A stretch of 64,000 bases of DNA from an uncultured Oxalobacteraceae bacterium (lineage in GTDB: Bacteria > Pseudomonadota > Gammaproteobacteria > Burkholderiales > Burkholderiaceae_D): the NCBI GenBank assembly GCA_903862415.1, contig CAIOYD010000010.1, forward strand, positions 1 to 64,000. Reading direction: 5' to 3'. Positions 10,980-21,536 of this stretch are shown here, piece after piece. Numbering within the stretch: position 1 is the stretch's first letter; each line of letters opens with the position of its first letter. The position numbers were made by a program, and so were the translations under genes. The notes below the pieces were generated by a model. That model worked only from the letters and a program-made list of their open reading frames with translations. It had not been told where the DNA came from and searched no databases.

Positions 10980-12332
10980 TTAGTGATGGGTATGTGTGCA
11001 ATGGTCGTGGTGATCATTTCCCGTAATCTGATCGACCAGATAATCAACCACGGTGTCAAACGGAACAGATGCCTGATTATTTTCCATATCTTCAGAGCGC
11101 AGGGATTTAATCATCGCCACGCCCTCTGTCATTTCATCTTCACCGACGATGACGGCATAGGCCGCTCCACTGGCGTCAGCCCGCTTCATCTGGGTTTTAA
11201 AACTGCCAATGCCACTGACAGATGCGCAATGTAGCACAACATCCAGTCCGGCATCACGCAATCTTTCAGATAAAACAAAAGATTGCATTTGCGCTTCGGC
11301 ACCCTGATGAACCAGATAGACGTCACACTGATTGGGCGCATGGATTTCGCCGGACAGCTTCATGAGTTCCAGAATCCGTTCAATCCCCATGGCAAAACCG
11401 CAGGATGGTGTCGGTTTGCCACCAAACATGGTGATCAGGGTGTCATAACGACCACCGGCACAGATGGTGCCCTGAGCGCCGAGTTCATCCGAGACCCATT
11501 CAAAAACGGTGCGATTATAGTAATCAAGGCCGCGGACGAGTCGACTATTAATCACAAATGGAATGCTGTTGTGGCGCAAAATAGCTTGCACGCCCTCAAA
11601 ATGCGCCAGCGATTCGGCACCCAGATAATCCAGCAACTTGGGTGCCTGATTGACCAGTTCCTGCATTTGTGGATTTTTGGTATCCAGAATCCGCAGCGGA
11701 TTGGTGTGCAGACGACGCAGAGCCTCTGCATCGAGTTGTTCCTGATGCTGTTCAAAGTAGGCAATCAGATCGGCACGATGATTGTTGCGCTCAGCCGCAT
11801 CACCAATCGAATTGATTTCCAGACGTACATCAGCGATCCCCAGATCATCCCACAGGCGCTGACACATCATCATCAGTTCGGCATCAATATCCGGGCCGGT
11901 AAAGCCGAGAGCTTCAGCGCCCAACTGATAAAACTGGCGATAACGTCCACGTTGTGGTTTTTCGTGGCGGAACATCGGACCGGTATACCACAGACGCTTC
12001 GGCCCTTCATAGGTCAGATTGTGCTCAATCGCCGCACGCACCACGCCAGCGGTATTTTCAGGGCGCAGCGTCAGGCGATCACCGTTCATGGCATCTTCAA
12101 AAGAATACATCTCTTTTTCAACCACATCAGTTACCGCACCAAGGCCACGAGCAAACAAAGCGGTTTGCTCCACGATCGGGGTTCTGATCTGCCCGAAGCC
12201 ATAGCTCTTCAAGACCGACTGAGCGGTATTTTCAAATAATTCCCATAAAGGTGCGTCGACCGGCAGCATGTCATTCATGCCCTTGATGCCGGTAATTTTT
12301 TCGACTTTGGGTGTTTTTTTCGTATCAGACAT
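10980..12332 (-). CDS. hisS: histidyl-tRNA synthetase with His-rich C-terminal tail
   Basis: HisS (450 aa) charges tRNA-His. Class II motif 2 appears as [20 protein letters not shown] and the HisRS-specific motif as [15 protein letters not shown]. The C-terminal anticodon-binding domain ends at VDYLVDQI. The protein then adds [13 protein letters not shown], with six His and one Cys in the last 13 residues, beyond the usual bacterial end. I use the ATG at 12332 rather than the TTG immediately upstream. It follows ispG with almost no gap. Confidence 0.95.
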   Translation of the reverse strand: MSDTKKTPKVEKITGIKGMNDMLPVDAPLWELFENTAQSVLKSYGFGQIRTPIVEQTALFARGLGAVTDVVEKEMYSFEDAMNGDRLTLRPENTAGVVRAAIEHNLTYEGPKRLWYTGPMFRHEKPQRGRYRQFYQLGAEALGFTGPDIDAELMMMCQRLWDDLGIADVRLEINSIGDAAERNNHRADLIAYFEQHQEQLDAEALRRLHTNPLRILDTKNPQMQELVNQAPKLLDYLGAESLAHFEGVQAILRHNSIPFVINSRLVRGLDYYNRTVFEWVSDELGAQGTICAGGRYDTLITMFGGKPTPSCGFAMGIERILELMKLSGEIHAPNQCDVYLVHQGAEAQMQSFVLSERLRDAGLDVVLHCASVSGIGSFKTQMKRADASGAAYAVIVGEDEMTEGVAMIKSLRSEDMENNQASVPFDTVVDYLVDQITGNDHHDHCTHTHH

Positions 12333-12335
12333 CAA

Positions 12336-13601
12336 TCAAACCTTACCATAATGAGACTGCACATAATTTAAAACAATTTGCTGGAATTCTTTGGCGATCT
12401 GCTCTCCACGCAGAGTCACAGTTTTGACACCATCGACAAACACCGGAGCCGCCGGAGTTTCGCCATTACCCGGCAGACTGATGCCAATATTGGCGTGCTT
12501 GGATTCACCTGGTCCGTTGACGATACAACCCATGACGGCCACATTCATGGCTTCGACACCCGGAAAACGGATTTTCCATTCCGGCATTTGCTCACGCAGA
12601 TAAGTTTGAATGTCATCGGCGAGTTCCTGAAACACAGTCGAGGTGGTGCGGCCGCAGCCCGGGCAGGCAATCACCATCGGAGTAAATTTACGCAACCCCA
12701 TGGTTTGCAGAATTTCCTGACCGACGATCACTTCACGGCAACGATCTCCACCGGGTTCCGGCGTGAGCGAAATCCGTATGGTGTCGCCTATACCTTCCTG
12801 CAACAACACCGATAACGCCGCCGTCGAAGCCACGATACCCTTGCTGCCCATCCCTGCCTCGGTTAATCCGAGATGCAGTGGATAGTCGCAACGTTTGGCC
12901 AGTTCGCGATAAACCGCGATTAAATCCTGCACGCCCGACACCTTGCAAGACAAAATAATTTTATCACCAGCCAGACCAATTTCCTCGGCACGCTGGGCAT
13001 TTTCCAGCGCACTGACTATCAAGGCTTCATACATGACTGACTGAGCTGACCAGGGATGGGCGCGCTGTGCGTTTTCATCCATGATGCGCGCGAGCAAACC
13101 CTGATCCAGACTGCCCCAGTTTACTCCGATCCGCACCGGCTTGTTATAGCGAGCGGCAATTTGTATCATCTGGGCAAACTGAGTATCGCGCTTGGCACCT
13201 TTGCCGACGTTACCCGGATTAATCCGGTATTTCGACAGCGCCTGAGCGCAATCAGGGAAATCAGTTAATAAGGTGTGGCCGTTGTAGTGAAAATCTCCCA
13301 CCAGCGGTACATCTACACCCATGCGGTCAAGCTGGGCGCGAATATCAGCGACAGCCGCTGCGGCTTCCGGTGTGTTGACGGTAATACGCACCAGTTCCGA
13401 ACCTGCTCGTGCGAGTTCTTTCACCTGAATCGCGGTACCAATGGCATCGACCGTATCGGTATTGGTCATCGACTGAATCACAATCGGTGCATCGCTGCCG
13501 ACGATGACTTGTCGGGCACCATGGGAAATGATCACACTGCGACTGTGACGTCGCACCAGAGCCCCAGAAACGATGGCTGATTTATCTGTTATTAAACTCA
13601 T
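12336..13601 (-). CDS. ispG: 4-hydroxy-3-methylbut-2-enyl diphosphate synthase IspG
   Basis: IspG/GcpE (421 aa) makes HMBPP in the MEP isoprenoid pathway, using a [4Fe-4S] cluster. The TIM-barrel half starts with [17 protein letters not shown]. The C-terminal cluster ligands are CPGCGRT (C-x2-C) and the Cys of [17 protein letters not shown]. Length is usual for the betaproteobacterial long form. It is tightly packed between rodZ and hisS. Confidence 0.96.
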   Translation of the reverse strand: MSLITDKSAIVSGALVRRHSRSVIISHGARQVIVGSDAPIVIQSMTNTDTVDAIGTAIQVKELARAGSELVRITVNTPEAAAAVADIRAQLDRMGVDVPLVGDFHYNGHTLLTDFPDCAQALSKYRINPGNVGKGAKRDTQFAQMIQIAARYNKPVRIGVNWGSLDQGLLARIMDENAQRAHPWSAQSVMYEALIVSALENAQRAEEIGLAGDKIILSCKVSGVQDLIAVYRELAKRCDYPLHLGLTEAGMGSKGIVASTAALSVLLQEGIGDTIRISLTPEPGGDRCREVIVGQEILQTMGLRKFTPMVIACPGCGRTTSTVFQELADDIQTYLREQMPEWKIRFPGVEAMNVAVMGCIVNGPGESKHANIGISLPGNGETPAAPVFVDGVKTVTLRGEQIAKEFQQIVLNYVQSHYGKV

Positions 13602-13609
13602 TGCCTGCT

Positions 13610-14620
13610 TTATTTAACACTCAAATTAACTACATTACTGCCAGCTTGCGCTTTCAATTCCACCGGCTGGCCACGCAATTTGACTTCAACTCCAGGCGCA
13701 TTGCCAATAATAATATCCAGACTTGATTTGACTTCCTGATTATATTTTGAACCAGCCCGAAACAATTGCGAAATGACTGGCTTACCGTCCGTCTGTCTGA
13801 TTTGCAGCCAGGAATCCTGCTTAAAGGAGAGTTGCAGAGCGGCTTCCGGATTAACTGCTTCCAGTTTCAGGGGGAGCGTTTTTTCAACGGCTGCTTTAAC
13901 TGGTTGCGGCAACGCTATTTCCGCGCGCACGTTGGGCTGCGCAATGATTTCTGTCCTGACTGGCGCTTCTGGAGCAGGAGGCAGTGCAGAAACCTCATTG
14001 GCTTTCGGACTATTTTCAACCAGCAGGACTGACTCTGTCACCAACGATGCAGACTCACTCGCAGCGATCACTGGATTGAGTGCCGGAGTGTTGTCATCGG
14101 CTTTGATTACCTGCTCAACTGGGGTCGCTGGCAAAATATTACCAAATACATGCGCAACTTCGCCGCGATACACAAACAATGCCAGCAAACACAGAAAAGC
14201 TAAAAACAAGCCAGCCAGTATCCATTGCGAACGATTATTCTGACGCCCAAGCCAGGGCATGCGACCAGTTGGGTATGGCGTATCGAGCGCCTGACGCTCA
14301 ATGATTTTAACTGGCAGTCTGGCAAATTCTTTGGGCAATTCATTCATGAGTGGGATCGAATCCACCTTGAGAATTTTCGCGTAGGTACGTACAAAGCCGC
14401 GCACCGTCGACAGGTCCGGCAGGACGGCATAATTACCGGCTTCAATTTCACTGATTTGCCGCGCTGACCATTTCAATTGATCAGCGACTTGCTCCACCGT
14501 TAAATTTTGCTGGGTACGTGCCAGAGCCAGCCGCTCGCCGACACTCATAGTCGCAGGCGCAGACGCTACCGGGGTTTCTGCAAATTCGGACAGCAACGCT
14601 GAATTGACTGCTTCACTCAT
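13610..14620 (-). CDS. rodZ: RodZ-like cell-shape protein (HTH_25-TM-DUF4115)
   Basis: A 336-aa protein with a cytoplasmic helix-turn-helix ([23 protein letters not shown] through RTYAKIL, about 25-85), one transmembrane helix ([19 protein letters not shown], about 130-150), a variable linker and a C-terminal DUF4115 beta domain ([17 protein letters not shown]). RodZ links MreB to the elongation machinery. I choose the ATG at 14620 ([10 protein letters not shown]) because GGAG lies six bases upstream. It overlaps the pilW stop by 8 bp, giving 336 aa rather than the longer open frame. Confidence 0.88.
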   Translation of the reverse strand: MSEAVNSALLSEFAETPVASAPATMSVGERLALARTQQNLTVEQVADQLKWSARQISEIEAGNYAVLPDLSTVRGFVRTYAKILKVDSIPLMNELPKEFARLPVKIIERQALDTPYPTGRMPWLGRQNNRSQWILAGLFLAFLCLLALFVYRGEVAHVFGNILPATPVEQVIKADDNTPALNPVIAASESASLVTESVLLVENSPKANEVSALPPAPEAPVRTEIIAQPNVRAEIALPQPVKAAVEKTLPLKLEAVNPEAALQLSFKQDSWLQIRQTDGKPVISQLFRAGSKYNQEVKSSLDIIIGNAPGVEVKLRGQPVELKAQAGSNVVNLSVK

Positions 14621-15416
14621 CAAACGCTCCATGTTGGAATAAGGCATATTCATCGGAATCAGGGAAGCGTCGGCGCAGTTGCACCACCAAACTGGATTCG
14701 GCGATTACATCATTTAACTTATGACTGACTTTGATTCCCATCCATAAAACCTCAGGGGTATAAACTTCAGCCTTGATGAGACGATTAATATTAAATTGAG
14801 CACGCGCCCAATCCTGTTTTTTATATGCCAGACGGGCCAGATTTAAATTGGCAATTGGATTATTCACTTCAAATCGGATGACCTGAGAAAAATAACCATC
14901 CGCCACTGCGTCATCCTTGAGTTTCAGGCTGCACATACCAGCATTGTTCAACGCCTTGACAGGCTGGGTAAAAGTGCGATCTTTAATGACACGATCAAGC
15001 ATTTCCAGCGCCTGTTTTTCTTTACCATTCTGGCACAGGAACCAGGCATAATTATTGATGTGATCCGGATTGTTAGGCGCCAGACTCATGACGCGCAAAA
15101 AATCCTGCTCGGCTAATTTGGTTTCCTGCATCTGAATATAAACCAGCGCGCGCACACCATAGGCGTCGCTCAAATCAGGATCGATCGCGACGGCACTATT
15201 GAGTTCCTTGAGGGCGGTGGCATATTGCCCCTGCTGGTAATAACTTGTCCCGAGCTGCAACCGCAGACTGGCGCGCTTCTGAACATCGGCCACTTTGGCC
15301 GGCGCATCACTGGCAGACGAAGCGGTGAATTTTGGTGCATCATAAGTCGTCGTGCAGGCGGATAAGAATCCACAAAAAATCACACCAAAGAATATCCTGC
15401 GCCAAGAATTATTCAC
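14613..15416 (-). CDS. pilW: type IV pilus biogenesis/stability lipoprotein PilW (PilF)
   Basis: A 267-aa lipoprotein with signal RRIFFGVIFCGFLSAC (lipobox LSAC, Cys21) and about six TPR repeats (for example SYYQQGQYATALKELNSAVAIDPD, AWFLCQNGKEKQALEMLDRVI). PilW/PilF targets the secretin to the outer membrane and stabilises pili. The start is GTG at 15416, overlapping the rlmN stop by one base, with GGAG eight bases upstream. The rlmN-pilW-rodZ-ispG order is conserved in beta- and gammaproteobacteria. Confidence 0.92.
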   Translation of the reverse strand: MNNSWRRIFFGVIFCGFLSACTTTYDAPKFTASSASDAPAKVADVQKRASLRLQLGTSYYQQGQYATALKELNSAVAIDPDLSDAYGVRALVYIQMQETKLAEQDFLRVMSLAPNNPDHINNYAWFLCQNGKEKQALEMLDRVIKDRTFTQPVKALNNAGMCSLKLKDDAVADGYFSQVIRFEVNNPIANLNLARLAYKKQDWARAQFNINRLIKAEVYTPEVLWMGIKVSHKLNDVIAESSLVVQLRRRFPDSDEYALFQHGAFDE

Positions 15417-16570
15417 TAAGTTATCTCCACAATCTGTCCAAAATTGGGACCGAATTTTTTTTGATATTCGGCTTGTTTTTGCATCCGTTCCTGTACTCGG
15501 GTTCTATCCTGCACTTCTCCTGCGAGCTGACCACATGCCGCATCGATATCATCGCCACGGGTTTTACGGATCGTCGTTACCAGCCCGGCATCGGTCAGAA
15601 TTTGCGCAAATGCCTTGATACGTTGATTATTGGAGCGTTTCAATCCTGATTCAGGAAAAGGATTAAATGGAATTAAATTGAATTTGCATGGCACCGTACG
15701 AACCAACTCAATTAGTTCGCGCGCGTGCTGATCACTATCATTAACAGCATCCAACATGCAATATTCAAAAGTAACAAAATCGCGTGGTGCGAATTCAAGA
15801 TAGCGTCGGCAGGCCGCCATCAATTCGGCCAGCGGATGTTTTTTATTGAGTGGAATCAAGCTGTCACGCAAACTGTCGTTTGACGCATGCAAAGACACCG
15901 CCAGCGCCACAGCGCATTCCTGGGACAGCTTATCGATCATCGGCACAACACCGCTGGTCGACAGCGTCACCCGGCGACGGGACAGGCCATAGGCATTATC
16001 GTCGAGCATTAATTTCAGGGCCGTCACGGTGGGCTCAAAGTTAAGCAGCGGCTCTCCCATGCCCATCATGACCACATTGGTGATCTGACGCTCGCCTTTA
16101 TGACCGACCGGAATACCTTTGGTCTTGCGTAATTCGAATTCTGCCATCCACAACTGGCCGATAATTTCAGCCACAGTCAGATTGCGGTTAAAACCTTGTT
16201 TGCCGGTAGAGCAAAAGCGGCAATTGACCGCACAACCAGCCTGAGTGGAAATGCACAGCGTGCCGCGATTTTCTTCCGGGATAAAAACCGTTTCGATCGC
16301 ATTCCCCTGCCCCACATCGAGCAACCATTTGCGGGTGCCGTCAGTCGAGGTATGGTCACTGATGACCACCGGAGAACTGACACAGGCACGACCGGTGAGC
16401 TTGTCGCGCAATGATTTGGCCAGATCCGTCATGGCTTCAAAATCACTCACACCAAACTGATGTATCCATCGTTGCAGTTGCTTGGCCCGAAACGGCTTCT
16501 CACCCAACTCGCCGCAATAAGCGATGAGCTGTGCTGGATCCAGATCCAATAAATTGGTGATTGCCGTCAT
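15416..16570 (-). CDS. rlmN: dual-specificity rRNA/tRNA methyltransferase RlmN
   Basis: RlmN (384 aa) is a radical SAM enzyme that methylates C2 of A2503 in 23S rRNA and A37 in some tRNAs. The radical SAM cluster motif is Cys113-x3-Cys117-x2-Cys120 (CAVNCRFC), followed by [11 protein letters not shown]. The catalytic Cys lies in the C-terminal region ([12 protein letters not shown]). Length is normal. It starts 54 bases downstream of ndk. Confidence 0.96.
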   Translation of the reverse strand: MTAITNLLDLDPAQLIAYCGELGEKPFRAKQLQRWIHQFGVSDFEAMTDLAKSLRDKLTGRACVSSPVVISDHTSTDGTRKWLLDVGQGNAIETVFIPEENRGTLCISTQAGCAVNCRFCSTGKQGFNRNLTVAEIIGQLWMAEFELRKTKGIPVGHKGERQITNVVMMGMGEPLLNFEPTVTALKLMLDDNAYGLSRRRVTLSTSGVVPMIDKLSQECAVALAVSLHASNDSLRDSLIPLNKKHPLAELMAACRRYLEFAPRDFVTFEYCMLDAVNDSDQHARELIELVRTVPCKFNLIPFNPFPESGLKRSNNQRIKAFAQILTDAGLVTTIRKTRGDDIDAACGQLAGEVQDRTRVQERMQKQAEYQKKFGPNFGQIVEIT

Positions 16571-16624
16571 TAACTTCTTTCAACTTTTCGGTACAAGAAC
16601 TACAACGAGTTCAACACTTCCCGA

Positions 16625-17050
16625 TTAACGGGAATAGACATTGAGTGCAGGAAAAAAATAAGCGATTTCTACTGCGGCAGTTTCAGCTGCATCGGAACCG
16701 TGAACTGCGTTGGCATCGATAGAATCAGCGAAATCAGCACGAATCGTACCTTTGTCGGCTTTCTTAGGATCAGTTGCGCCCATCAGATCACGGTGGGTCA
16801 GAATGGCGTTTTCGCCTTCCAGAGCAGTTACCATAACAGGACCGGAAATCATGAATGTCACCAGATCATTGAAAAACGGACGTGCGCTGTGAACGGCGTA
16901 AAAGCCTTCAGCTTCAGCACGGGATAACTGTACCATACGGGCAGCAACGATTTTCAGGCCAGCAGATTCAAAACGGCTGTAGATTTGACCAATTACGTTT
17001 TTTGCGACAGCATCAGGCTTAATGATGGATAAAGTGCGTTCAATTGCCAT
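16625..17050 (-). CDS. ndk: nucleoside diphosphate kinase
   Basis: Ndk (141 aa) equalises NTP pools by a phospho-histidine intermediate. The active-site region reads [20 protein letters not shown], with the catalytic His in [28 protein letters not shown] is the usual N-terminus. I start at 17050 because GGAG lies six bases upstream. The longer open frame (to 17098) adds an unlikely 16-residue extension. This is probably the first gene of the leftward cluster, with its promoter in the AT-rich gap shared with the divergent membrane protein gene. Confidence 0.96.
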   Translation of the reverse strand: MAIERTLSIIKPDAVAKNVIGQIYSRFESAGLKIVAARMVQLSRAEAEGFYAVHSARPFFNDLVTFMISGPVMVTALEGENAILTHRDLMGATDPKKADKGTIRADFADSIDANAVHGSDAAETAAVEIAYFFPALNVYSR

Positions 17051-17280
17051 GTAAAACTCCAGTAAAGTAGAAGGATTGAGGATAAAAATAAAATTCATCT
17101 AACCTGCGATTTTAACATAAATTCACTGCTTTTCACTTATATTGCCCAGTACAATTCATTTCTTATTTGCAATTTTTTAATATTTTTGCATTTATGCTGT
17201 CATTCACTGCCGATTCAGTTATGTTATGCTTGCGGCATTAACACCGTATCTGAACAAGCCACTTAACAAAGGAAGCTATT

Positions 17281-17973
17281 ATGAGTCAACAGTTAGAACA
17301 ATCATTTGCTTATGGAAATGATAATGCACTGATCCGTCATCGGGTATTGCGCAACACCTATTGGCTGCTGGCCCTGTCGATGATTCCAACTGTCATCGGC
17401 GCATGGATCGGTGTTCAGCTGAATTTTTCATTTTTCCCTGGTCGTCCCGGAATTTCATTTTTGATTTTTATGGCTGTGGCCTTTGGTTTTATGTATGCCA
17501 TCGAAAAAACCAAGGAATCTGCCACCGGCGTGGCGGTCCTGCTAGGATTCACTTTCTTCATGGGTTTGATGCTCTCACGCCTGATCAGTCACACGCTGGG
17601 TTATTCCAACGGTGGCACGCTGATCATGACGGCGTTTGGCGGTACGGCCATGATATTGGGCGTTATGGCCACCATAGCCACCACCTCCAAACGTGATTTT
17701 TCCGGTTTGGGCAAATGGCTTTTTGTCGGACTTATGGTCATCATTGTGGCCAGCATCGCGAATATTTTCCTGCAACTGCCGGCACTGTACCTGGTGGTTT
17801 CAGTCATGGCTATCGGCATCTTCTCCGCCTACATTCTGTACGATGTGCAGGAAATTATTAACGGCGGCGAAACCAACTATATTTCCGCCACCCTGAAAAT
17901 TTATCTCGATGTCTACAATATTTTTGTCAATTTATTGTCGTTGCTGGGAATTTTTGGTGGCAACCGCGATTAA
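17281..17973 (+). CDS. Bax inhibitor-1/YccA family membrane protein
   Basis: A 230-aa integral membrane protein with about seven transmembrane helices (for example TYWLLALSMIPTVIGAWIG, GISFLIFMAVAFGFMYAI, GVAVLLGFTFFMGLMLS). The conserved C-terminal loop FSAYILYDVQEIINGG contains the acidic residue pair linked to pH-sensitive Ca2+ leak in BI-1/TMBIM proteins. In bacteria the family (YccA) interacts with FtsH, so its location beyond the hflKC cluster may be meaningful but is only suggestive. AAGGAAG lies just before the ATG, and a perfect terminator follows. Confidence 0.93.
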   Translation: MSQQLEQSFAYGNDNALIRHRVLRNTYWLLALSMIPTVIGAWIGVQLNFSFFPGRPGISFLIFMAVAFGFMYAIEKTKESATGVAVLLGFTFFMGLMLSRLISHTLGYSNGGTLIMTAFGGTAMILGVMATIATTSKRDFSGLGKWLFVGLMVIIVASIANIFLQLPALYLVVSVMAIGIFSAYILYDVQEIINGGETNYISATLKIYLDVYNIFVNLLSLLGIFGGNRD

Positions 17974-17991
17974 TCACTCGTATGAACTCAT

Positions 17992-18022
17992 AAAAAAATG
18001 CCGGCAATTGCCGGCATTTTTT
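17992..18022. terminator. bidirectional intrinsic terminator
   Basis: A perfect palindrome at 17999-18016 (TGCCGGC, AATT loop, GCCGGCA) is flanked by seven A on the left and six T on the right, so it terminates in both directions. It separates the convergent YccA-family gene and rlmD. Confidence 0.9.
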
Positions 18023-18035
18023 ATGGTGCATTTGA

Positions 18036-19379
18036 TCATTTTAAATCAAACACTGCCATCGATTCCACATGCGAGGTATGCGGGAACATGTTCACCACAC
18101 CGGCAAAACTGGTGACATAACCAGCTTTGACCAGCAGGCCTGCGTCACGCGCCAGTGTTCCCGGACTGCAGGAGACATACACTATCCGCTTAGGCAACAG
18201 CTCTGGCTGTTTTTCCGCCAGCTGGCCCAGAGCTTCGCACAGCGCCATGGCGCCGTCACGGGGCGGATCGATCAGAAACCGGTCGAATTTACCCAGAGCG
18301 ATCAAATCATCGACCGTGATTTCAAACAGATTGCGGGTGCTGAAACTGGTTTTGTCGGCCAGCCCATTGGCCACCGCATTGTCCATGGCGCGTTCGGTTA
18401 AGGCTTTACTGCCTTCGATACCCACCACCGCACGCGCCAGGGTTGCCAGTGGCAGAGTGAAATTACCCAGACCACAAAACAGATCGGCTACCCGTTCGTG
18501 CGGCTGCACCTCGAGCAAACGCAGTGCACGTTCGACCATCACGCGATTAATGTGATGATTCACCTGCGTGAAATCGGTCGGTTTAAATGGCATACGCACA
18601 CCGAATTCTGGCAACAGATAATGCAGTTGCGGCGTAGTCGGATAAAAAATCTCCACCGCATCCGGGCCACCAGTTTGCAACCACCACTGCACCTTGTGCA
18701 GATCGGCAAATTGTTTCAGGATGATTTCATCTTCGGCGCTGAGCGGCTTCATGATCCGCAACACCATGGCGGTAACATCCTCACCCACGGCCAATTCGAT
18801 CTGTGGCAGATCATCGACGATAGAAAGTTGCGCAATCATGGCTCGTAACGGCAGAAACATGCGTGAAACGTGGGGCGGTAAAATTTCACAGGATTCGGTA
18901 TTGGCAACAAAGCGGGATTTTTTTTCATGAAATCCTACCAGCACCACCCCTTTTTTGACCACATTACGCACCGACAGGCGGGCGCGGTAGCGATAACCCC
19001 ACGTGGGGCCATAAATTGGCCGCAACATGGTTTGCGCTTTGACTTTACTGATATGCCACAGACTGTCTTCGAGCACCCGCTGTTTGATGGCAACCTGGGC
19101 ATCGGCGCTCAAATGTTGCATGGAACAACCTCCACACACACCAAAATAGCTGCAGCGTGGCTTGGTACGCTGCGAAGATTCTACGTGCAAAAACGTCATC
19201 TGGGCATTTTCCCAGTGCGGCTTCTTGCGATAGGTCTGGGTGCTGACTACTTCGCCGGGCAGTGCGCCATCAACAAAGACCACTTTGCCAACGGTGCCAT
19301 CTTCATTTTGCAAGTGACCGATGCCGCGCGCATCCATGTCAAGTGCCGTGATTTTCATTTTATTCGCTAACATAAGCAT
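18036..19379 (-). CDS. rlmD: 23S rRNA (uracil-1939-C5)-methyltransferase RlmD
   Basis: RlmD (formerly RumA, about 447 aa from the start used here) methylates U1939 of 23S rRNA. A TRAM-like N-terminus (KITALDMDARGIGHL) is followed by the iron-sulfur motif CSYFGVCGGCSMQH (C-x5-C-x2-C), the SAM-binding DLFCGLGNFTLPLA and the catalytic SCSPGTLARD. The frame is open to 19433, but the extra residues (MSRHSVIHHRS) are encoded by a dispersed palindromic repeat, so I start at an ATG downstream of it. 19373 and 19358 are alternatives. It closes the surE-pcm-nlpD-rpoS-rlmD cluster. Confidence 0.92.
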   Translation of the reverse strand: MLMLANKMKITALDMDARGIGHLQNEDGTVGKVVFVDGALPGEVVSTQTYRKKPHWENAQMTFLHVESSQRTKPRCSYFGVCGGCSMQHLSADAQVAIKQRVLEDSLWHISKVKAQTMLRPIYGPTWGYRYRARLSVRNVVKKGVVLVGFHEKKSRFVANTESCEILPPHVSRMFLPLRAMIAQLSIVDDLPQIELAVGEDVTAMVLRIMKPLSAEDEIILKQFADLHKVQWWLQTGGPDAVEIFYPTTPQLHYLLPEFGVRMPFKPTDFTQVNHHINRVMVERALRLLEVQPHERVADLFCGLGNFTLPLATLARAVVGIEGSKALTERAMDNAVANGLADKTSFSTRNLFEITVDDLIALGKFDRFLIDPPRDGAMALCEALGQLAEKQPELLPKRIVYVSCSPGTLARDAGLLVKAGYVTSFAGVVNMFPHTSHVESMAVFDLK

Positions 19380-19407
19380 CAATTTAATATGGGGAAACAA
19401 CGACCGG

Positions 19408-19446
19408 TGGTGTATTACGCTGTGGCGTGACACCCTACCTTTTCAA
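19408..19446 (+). repeat. palindromic repeat, copy 1 (divergent)
   Basis: GGTGTATTACGC, a short centre, then GACACCCTACCTTTTCAA. It shares the left arm and the CCCTAC(C)TTTT tail with copies at 33862 and 46091. The inner ACGC/GCGT still pairs, but the outer stem is reduced to GGTGT/ACACC. It lies between the rpoS terminator and rlmD. Confidence 0.6.
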
Positions 19447-19507
19447 CCGCGCAAACTCTCTGGTGGGCGAGTATAACAGATAGCGAAAGCGGCTTCCCCA
19501 ATAAGTT

Positions 19508-19530
19508 AGGGGCACTTTGTAAGTGCCCCT
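19508..19530 (-). terminator. rpoS transcription terminator
   Basis: AGGGGCACTT (19508-19517) pairs perfectly with AAGTGCCCCT (19521-19530), a 10-bp stem with a 3-base loop, 34 bases beyond the rpoS stop. The sequence following it on the minus strand is A/T-rich but has only short T runs. Confidence 0.75.
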
Positions 19531-19563
19531 GAGGTGGTGTTGCGACTAAAAATCCCGTTCGGA

Positions 19564-20571
19564 TCACAGCAACGCGTCTCTGCCAACGCCGCGGGAAGAA
19601 AATGAACGCTTCAGCTTGATCAGCGCTTCCTGCTGTATCTGACGAATACGCTCACGGGTTACGCCCATTTCTTCAGCCAGCGTTTCCAGTGTGGCCGGAT
19701 CATCGTTATCCAGACCAAAGCGGCGCATAATCACCACACGCTGTTTGTCCGGTAACTTGGAGAGCCATTCACGCACCAGCACGCTTAATTCATGCCGTTC
19801 AGCACGACTGTCAGGTCCGTCATCAGAATCGCCCGGCAACATATCCATTAAACTCGATTGCGGATCATTATCGAGCGGCATATCCAGAGATGTCGCATGT
19901 TCCGACAAGGCCAGAATATCCTGCACTTCACCCATAGGACGGCCAACCATGTTGGCGATATCCTCAATCGCCGCATCGCGACCATCATGGTGCTGTGCTT
20001 CCAAATGGTATTTGGCACGTAAAATCTGATTTAACTCACGCACCACATGTACCGGCAAGCGTATGGTACGAGCCTGATTCATAATGGCGCGTTCAATACT
20101 TTGTCGGATCCACCAGGTCGCATAGGTAGAAAAACGGAAACCGCGTTCAGGCTCAAACTTGTCGATAGCATGCATCAAGCCAAGATTGCCTTCTTCTATC
20201 ATGTCCAGTAACGCCACGCCGCGATTGATATAGTGCTTGGCGATAGAAACGACCAGACGCAGATTATGCTCGATCATTTTTTGACGTGCAATAAAATCGC
20301 CTTTTTTGGCACGGGTGGCCCAGGACAATTCTTCGGCCGCCGTCAGTAACGGTCTGGTACCAATTTGATTTAAATAATATTGAGTAGTGTCGGTAGATAA
20401 CTCTGCTGCCAACACGGTTTTTAATTCATCGACAGGCTCGACTATAGATTCCTTAACATCGCCTGTATCACCATCTTCATTTGAGCCATCCGACAATTCA
20501 ACTTCGCGTAAATCTTCCGAACTATCTTCGGACAAATCATCATCTATTAGGAGGCTGTGTTTGGCTGTCAT
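19564..20571 (-). CDS. rpoS: stationary-phase sigma factor RpoS
   Basis: A 335-aa sigma-70 family protein. An acidic N-terminal tail is followed by region 1.2 ([21 protein letters not shown]), region 2 ([48 protein letters not shown]), region 3, and region 4 with the [16 protein letters not shown]. The size, lack of a long non-conserved region and position directly after nlpD identify RpoS rather than RpoD. As in other Proteobacteria, a major promoter probably lies inside nlpD, and Hfq (7452) is its known post-transcriptional partner. Confidence 0.95.
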   Translation of the reverse strand: MTAKHSLLIDDDLSEDSSEDLREVELSDGSNEDGDTGDVKESIVEPVDELKTVLAAELSTDTTQYYLNQIGTRPLLTAAEELSWATRAKKGDFIARQKMIEHNLRLVVSIAKHYINRGVALLDMIEEGNLGLMHAIDKFEPERGFRFSTYATWWIRQSIERAIMNQARTIRLPVHVVRELNQILRAKYHLEAQHHDGRDAAIEDIANMVGRPMGEVQDILALSEHATSLDMPLDNDPQSSLMDMLPGDSDDGPDSRAERHELSVLVREWLSKLPDKQRVVIMRRFGLDNDDPATLETLAEEMGVTRERIRQIQQEALIKLKRSFSSRGVGRDALL

Positions 20572-20610
20572 AACTTTAACTCGACGTTAGGTTGATGGAA
20601 TAGTGCTGCT

Positions 20611-21519
20611 TCATCGACCCGGCAAATATTTAGTCGGGTCTACTGGTTTTCCTTGCTGACGAATTTCAAAATGCAATTTAACTGAATCACTATCCGAATT
20701 GCCCATTTCGGCAATTTTTTGACCTTTGCTGATAAGCTGCTTTTCTTTGACTACTATCGTTTTGTTATAGGCATACGCAGACAACAGGTTATTGGAATGC
20801 TTAATGATGACCAAATTACCATATCCTCGAATACCGCTGCCGGCGTACATCACTGTTCCAGCAGCTGCGGCAAAAATATCCTGCCCCATTTTTCCGGAGA
20901 TATCTATCCCCTTACTTTTGTTATCGTCAAAATTTGCAACAACTTTACCTTCAGCCGGCCAAATCCACACAATTTCATCATTTATCGCAGGCTCGGTTAC
21001 TTTTTCTGCCGTTTTTTCCACAGATTTTGCAATTAATTTCCCTGCGGCAACTTCTCCAACTTCATTTTTTTGCATTTCTGCTAACGTAACGTCGGAATAA
21101 GGACGCTTATCAGCGCGTGGTGCATTTTTGTTATTACCATTTACTGACACTAATGACCGCACTTCAACACCTGGTTGAGTCACCACTGTCTGACCTGTGG
21201 TGTCCGGAGCTGCCACACGCAATACCTGCCCAACTTTAATGTCATTGGGGTTAGCCAAATTATTCCAGCTGACGATATCGCTGTAACTTTGCCCTTTATC
21301 GAGTGCAATCCGATATAACGTGTCGCCTTTTTTTACTACATATTGCACACCGGGCTCTTCTGTTTTGACCGCAGCCTGAGTAACAATCACCGGTTTTGCC
21401 GGCTCTCTGCTGACAGAACGGTCTTCAATCGGCACAACGCCCTTGCGGGGAGGTGTGCCACAACCAAGCAGTAAAGAACTCAGTGCCAATAACAGACTTG
21501 CAATTTGTATACGTTTCAT
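20611..21519 (-). CDS. nlpD: NlpD-type LysM/M23 lipoprotein (amidase activator)
   Basis: A 302-aa lipoprotein: signal MKRIQIASLLLALSSLLLGCG (lipobox LLGC), a LysM peptidoglycan-binding domain (YVVKKGDTLYRIALDKGQSY, about 70-115) and a C-terminal LytM/M23 domain. The M23 zinc ligands are degenerate (GIDISGKMG, SAYAYNKT where peptidases have His), as in E. coli NlpD, so it should activate an amidase such as AmiC rather than cut peptidoglycan itself. The start at 21519 places the signal peptide at the N-terminus. Met codons at 21534 and 21573 are alternatives that overlap or run into pcm. Confidence 0.93.
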   Translation of the reverse strand: MKRIQIASLLLALSSLLLGCGTPPRKGVVPIEDRSVSREPAKPVIVTQAAVKTEEPGVQYVVKKGDTLYRIALDKGQSYSDIVSWNNLANPNDIKVGQVLRVAAPDTTGQTVVTQPGVEVRSLVSVNGNNKNAPRADKRPYSDVTLAEMQKNEVGEVAAGKLIAKSVEKTAEKVTEPAINDEIVWIWPAEGKVVANFDDNKSKGIDISGKMGQDIFAAAAGTVMYAGSGIRGYGNLVIIKHSNNLLSAYAYNKTIVVKEKQLISKGQKIAEMGNSDSDSVKLHFEIRQQGKPVDPTKYLPGR

Positions 21520-21536
21520 GCGATTACATTTCATCT

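Noticed and set aside
11283..12239. Long plus-strand open frame (318 codons) opposite hisS
   Set aside because: It lies wholly antisense to a clearly conserved gene, has no ribosome site and its translation has the composition of a codon shadow.
19380..19433. N-terminal extension of rlmD to the first possible start
   Set aside because: The extra codons are largely encoded by a dispersed palindromic repeat (read as SRHSVIHHRS) and are not family-like.
20611..21519. Active M23 endopeptidase function for NlpD
   Set aside because: Zinc-ligand histidines of active LytM enzymes are not all present, so an activator role is more likely.
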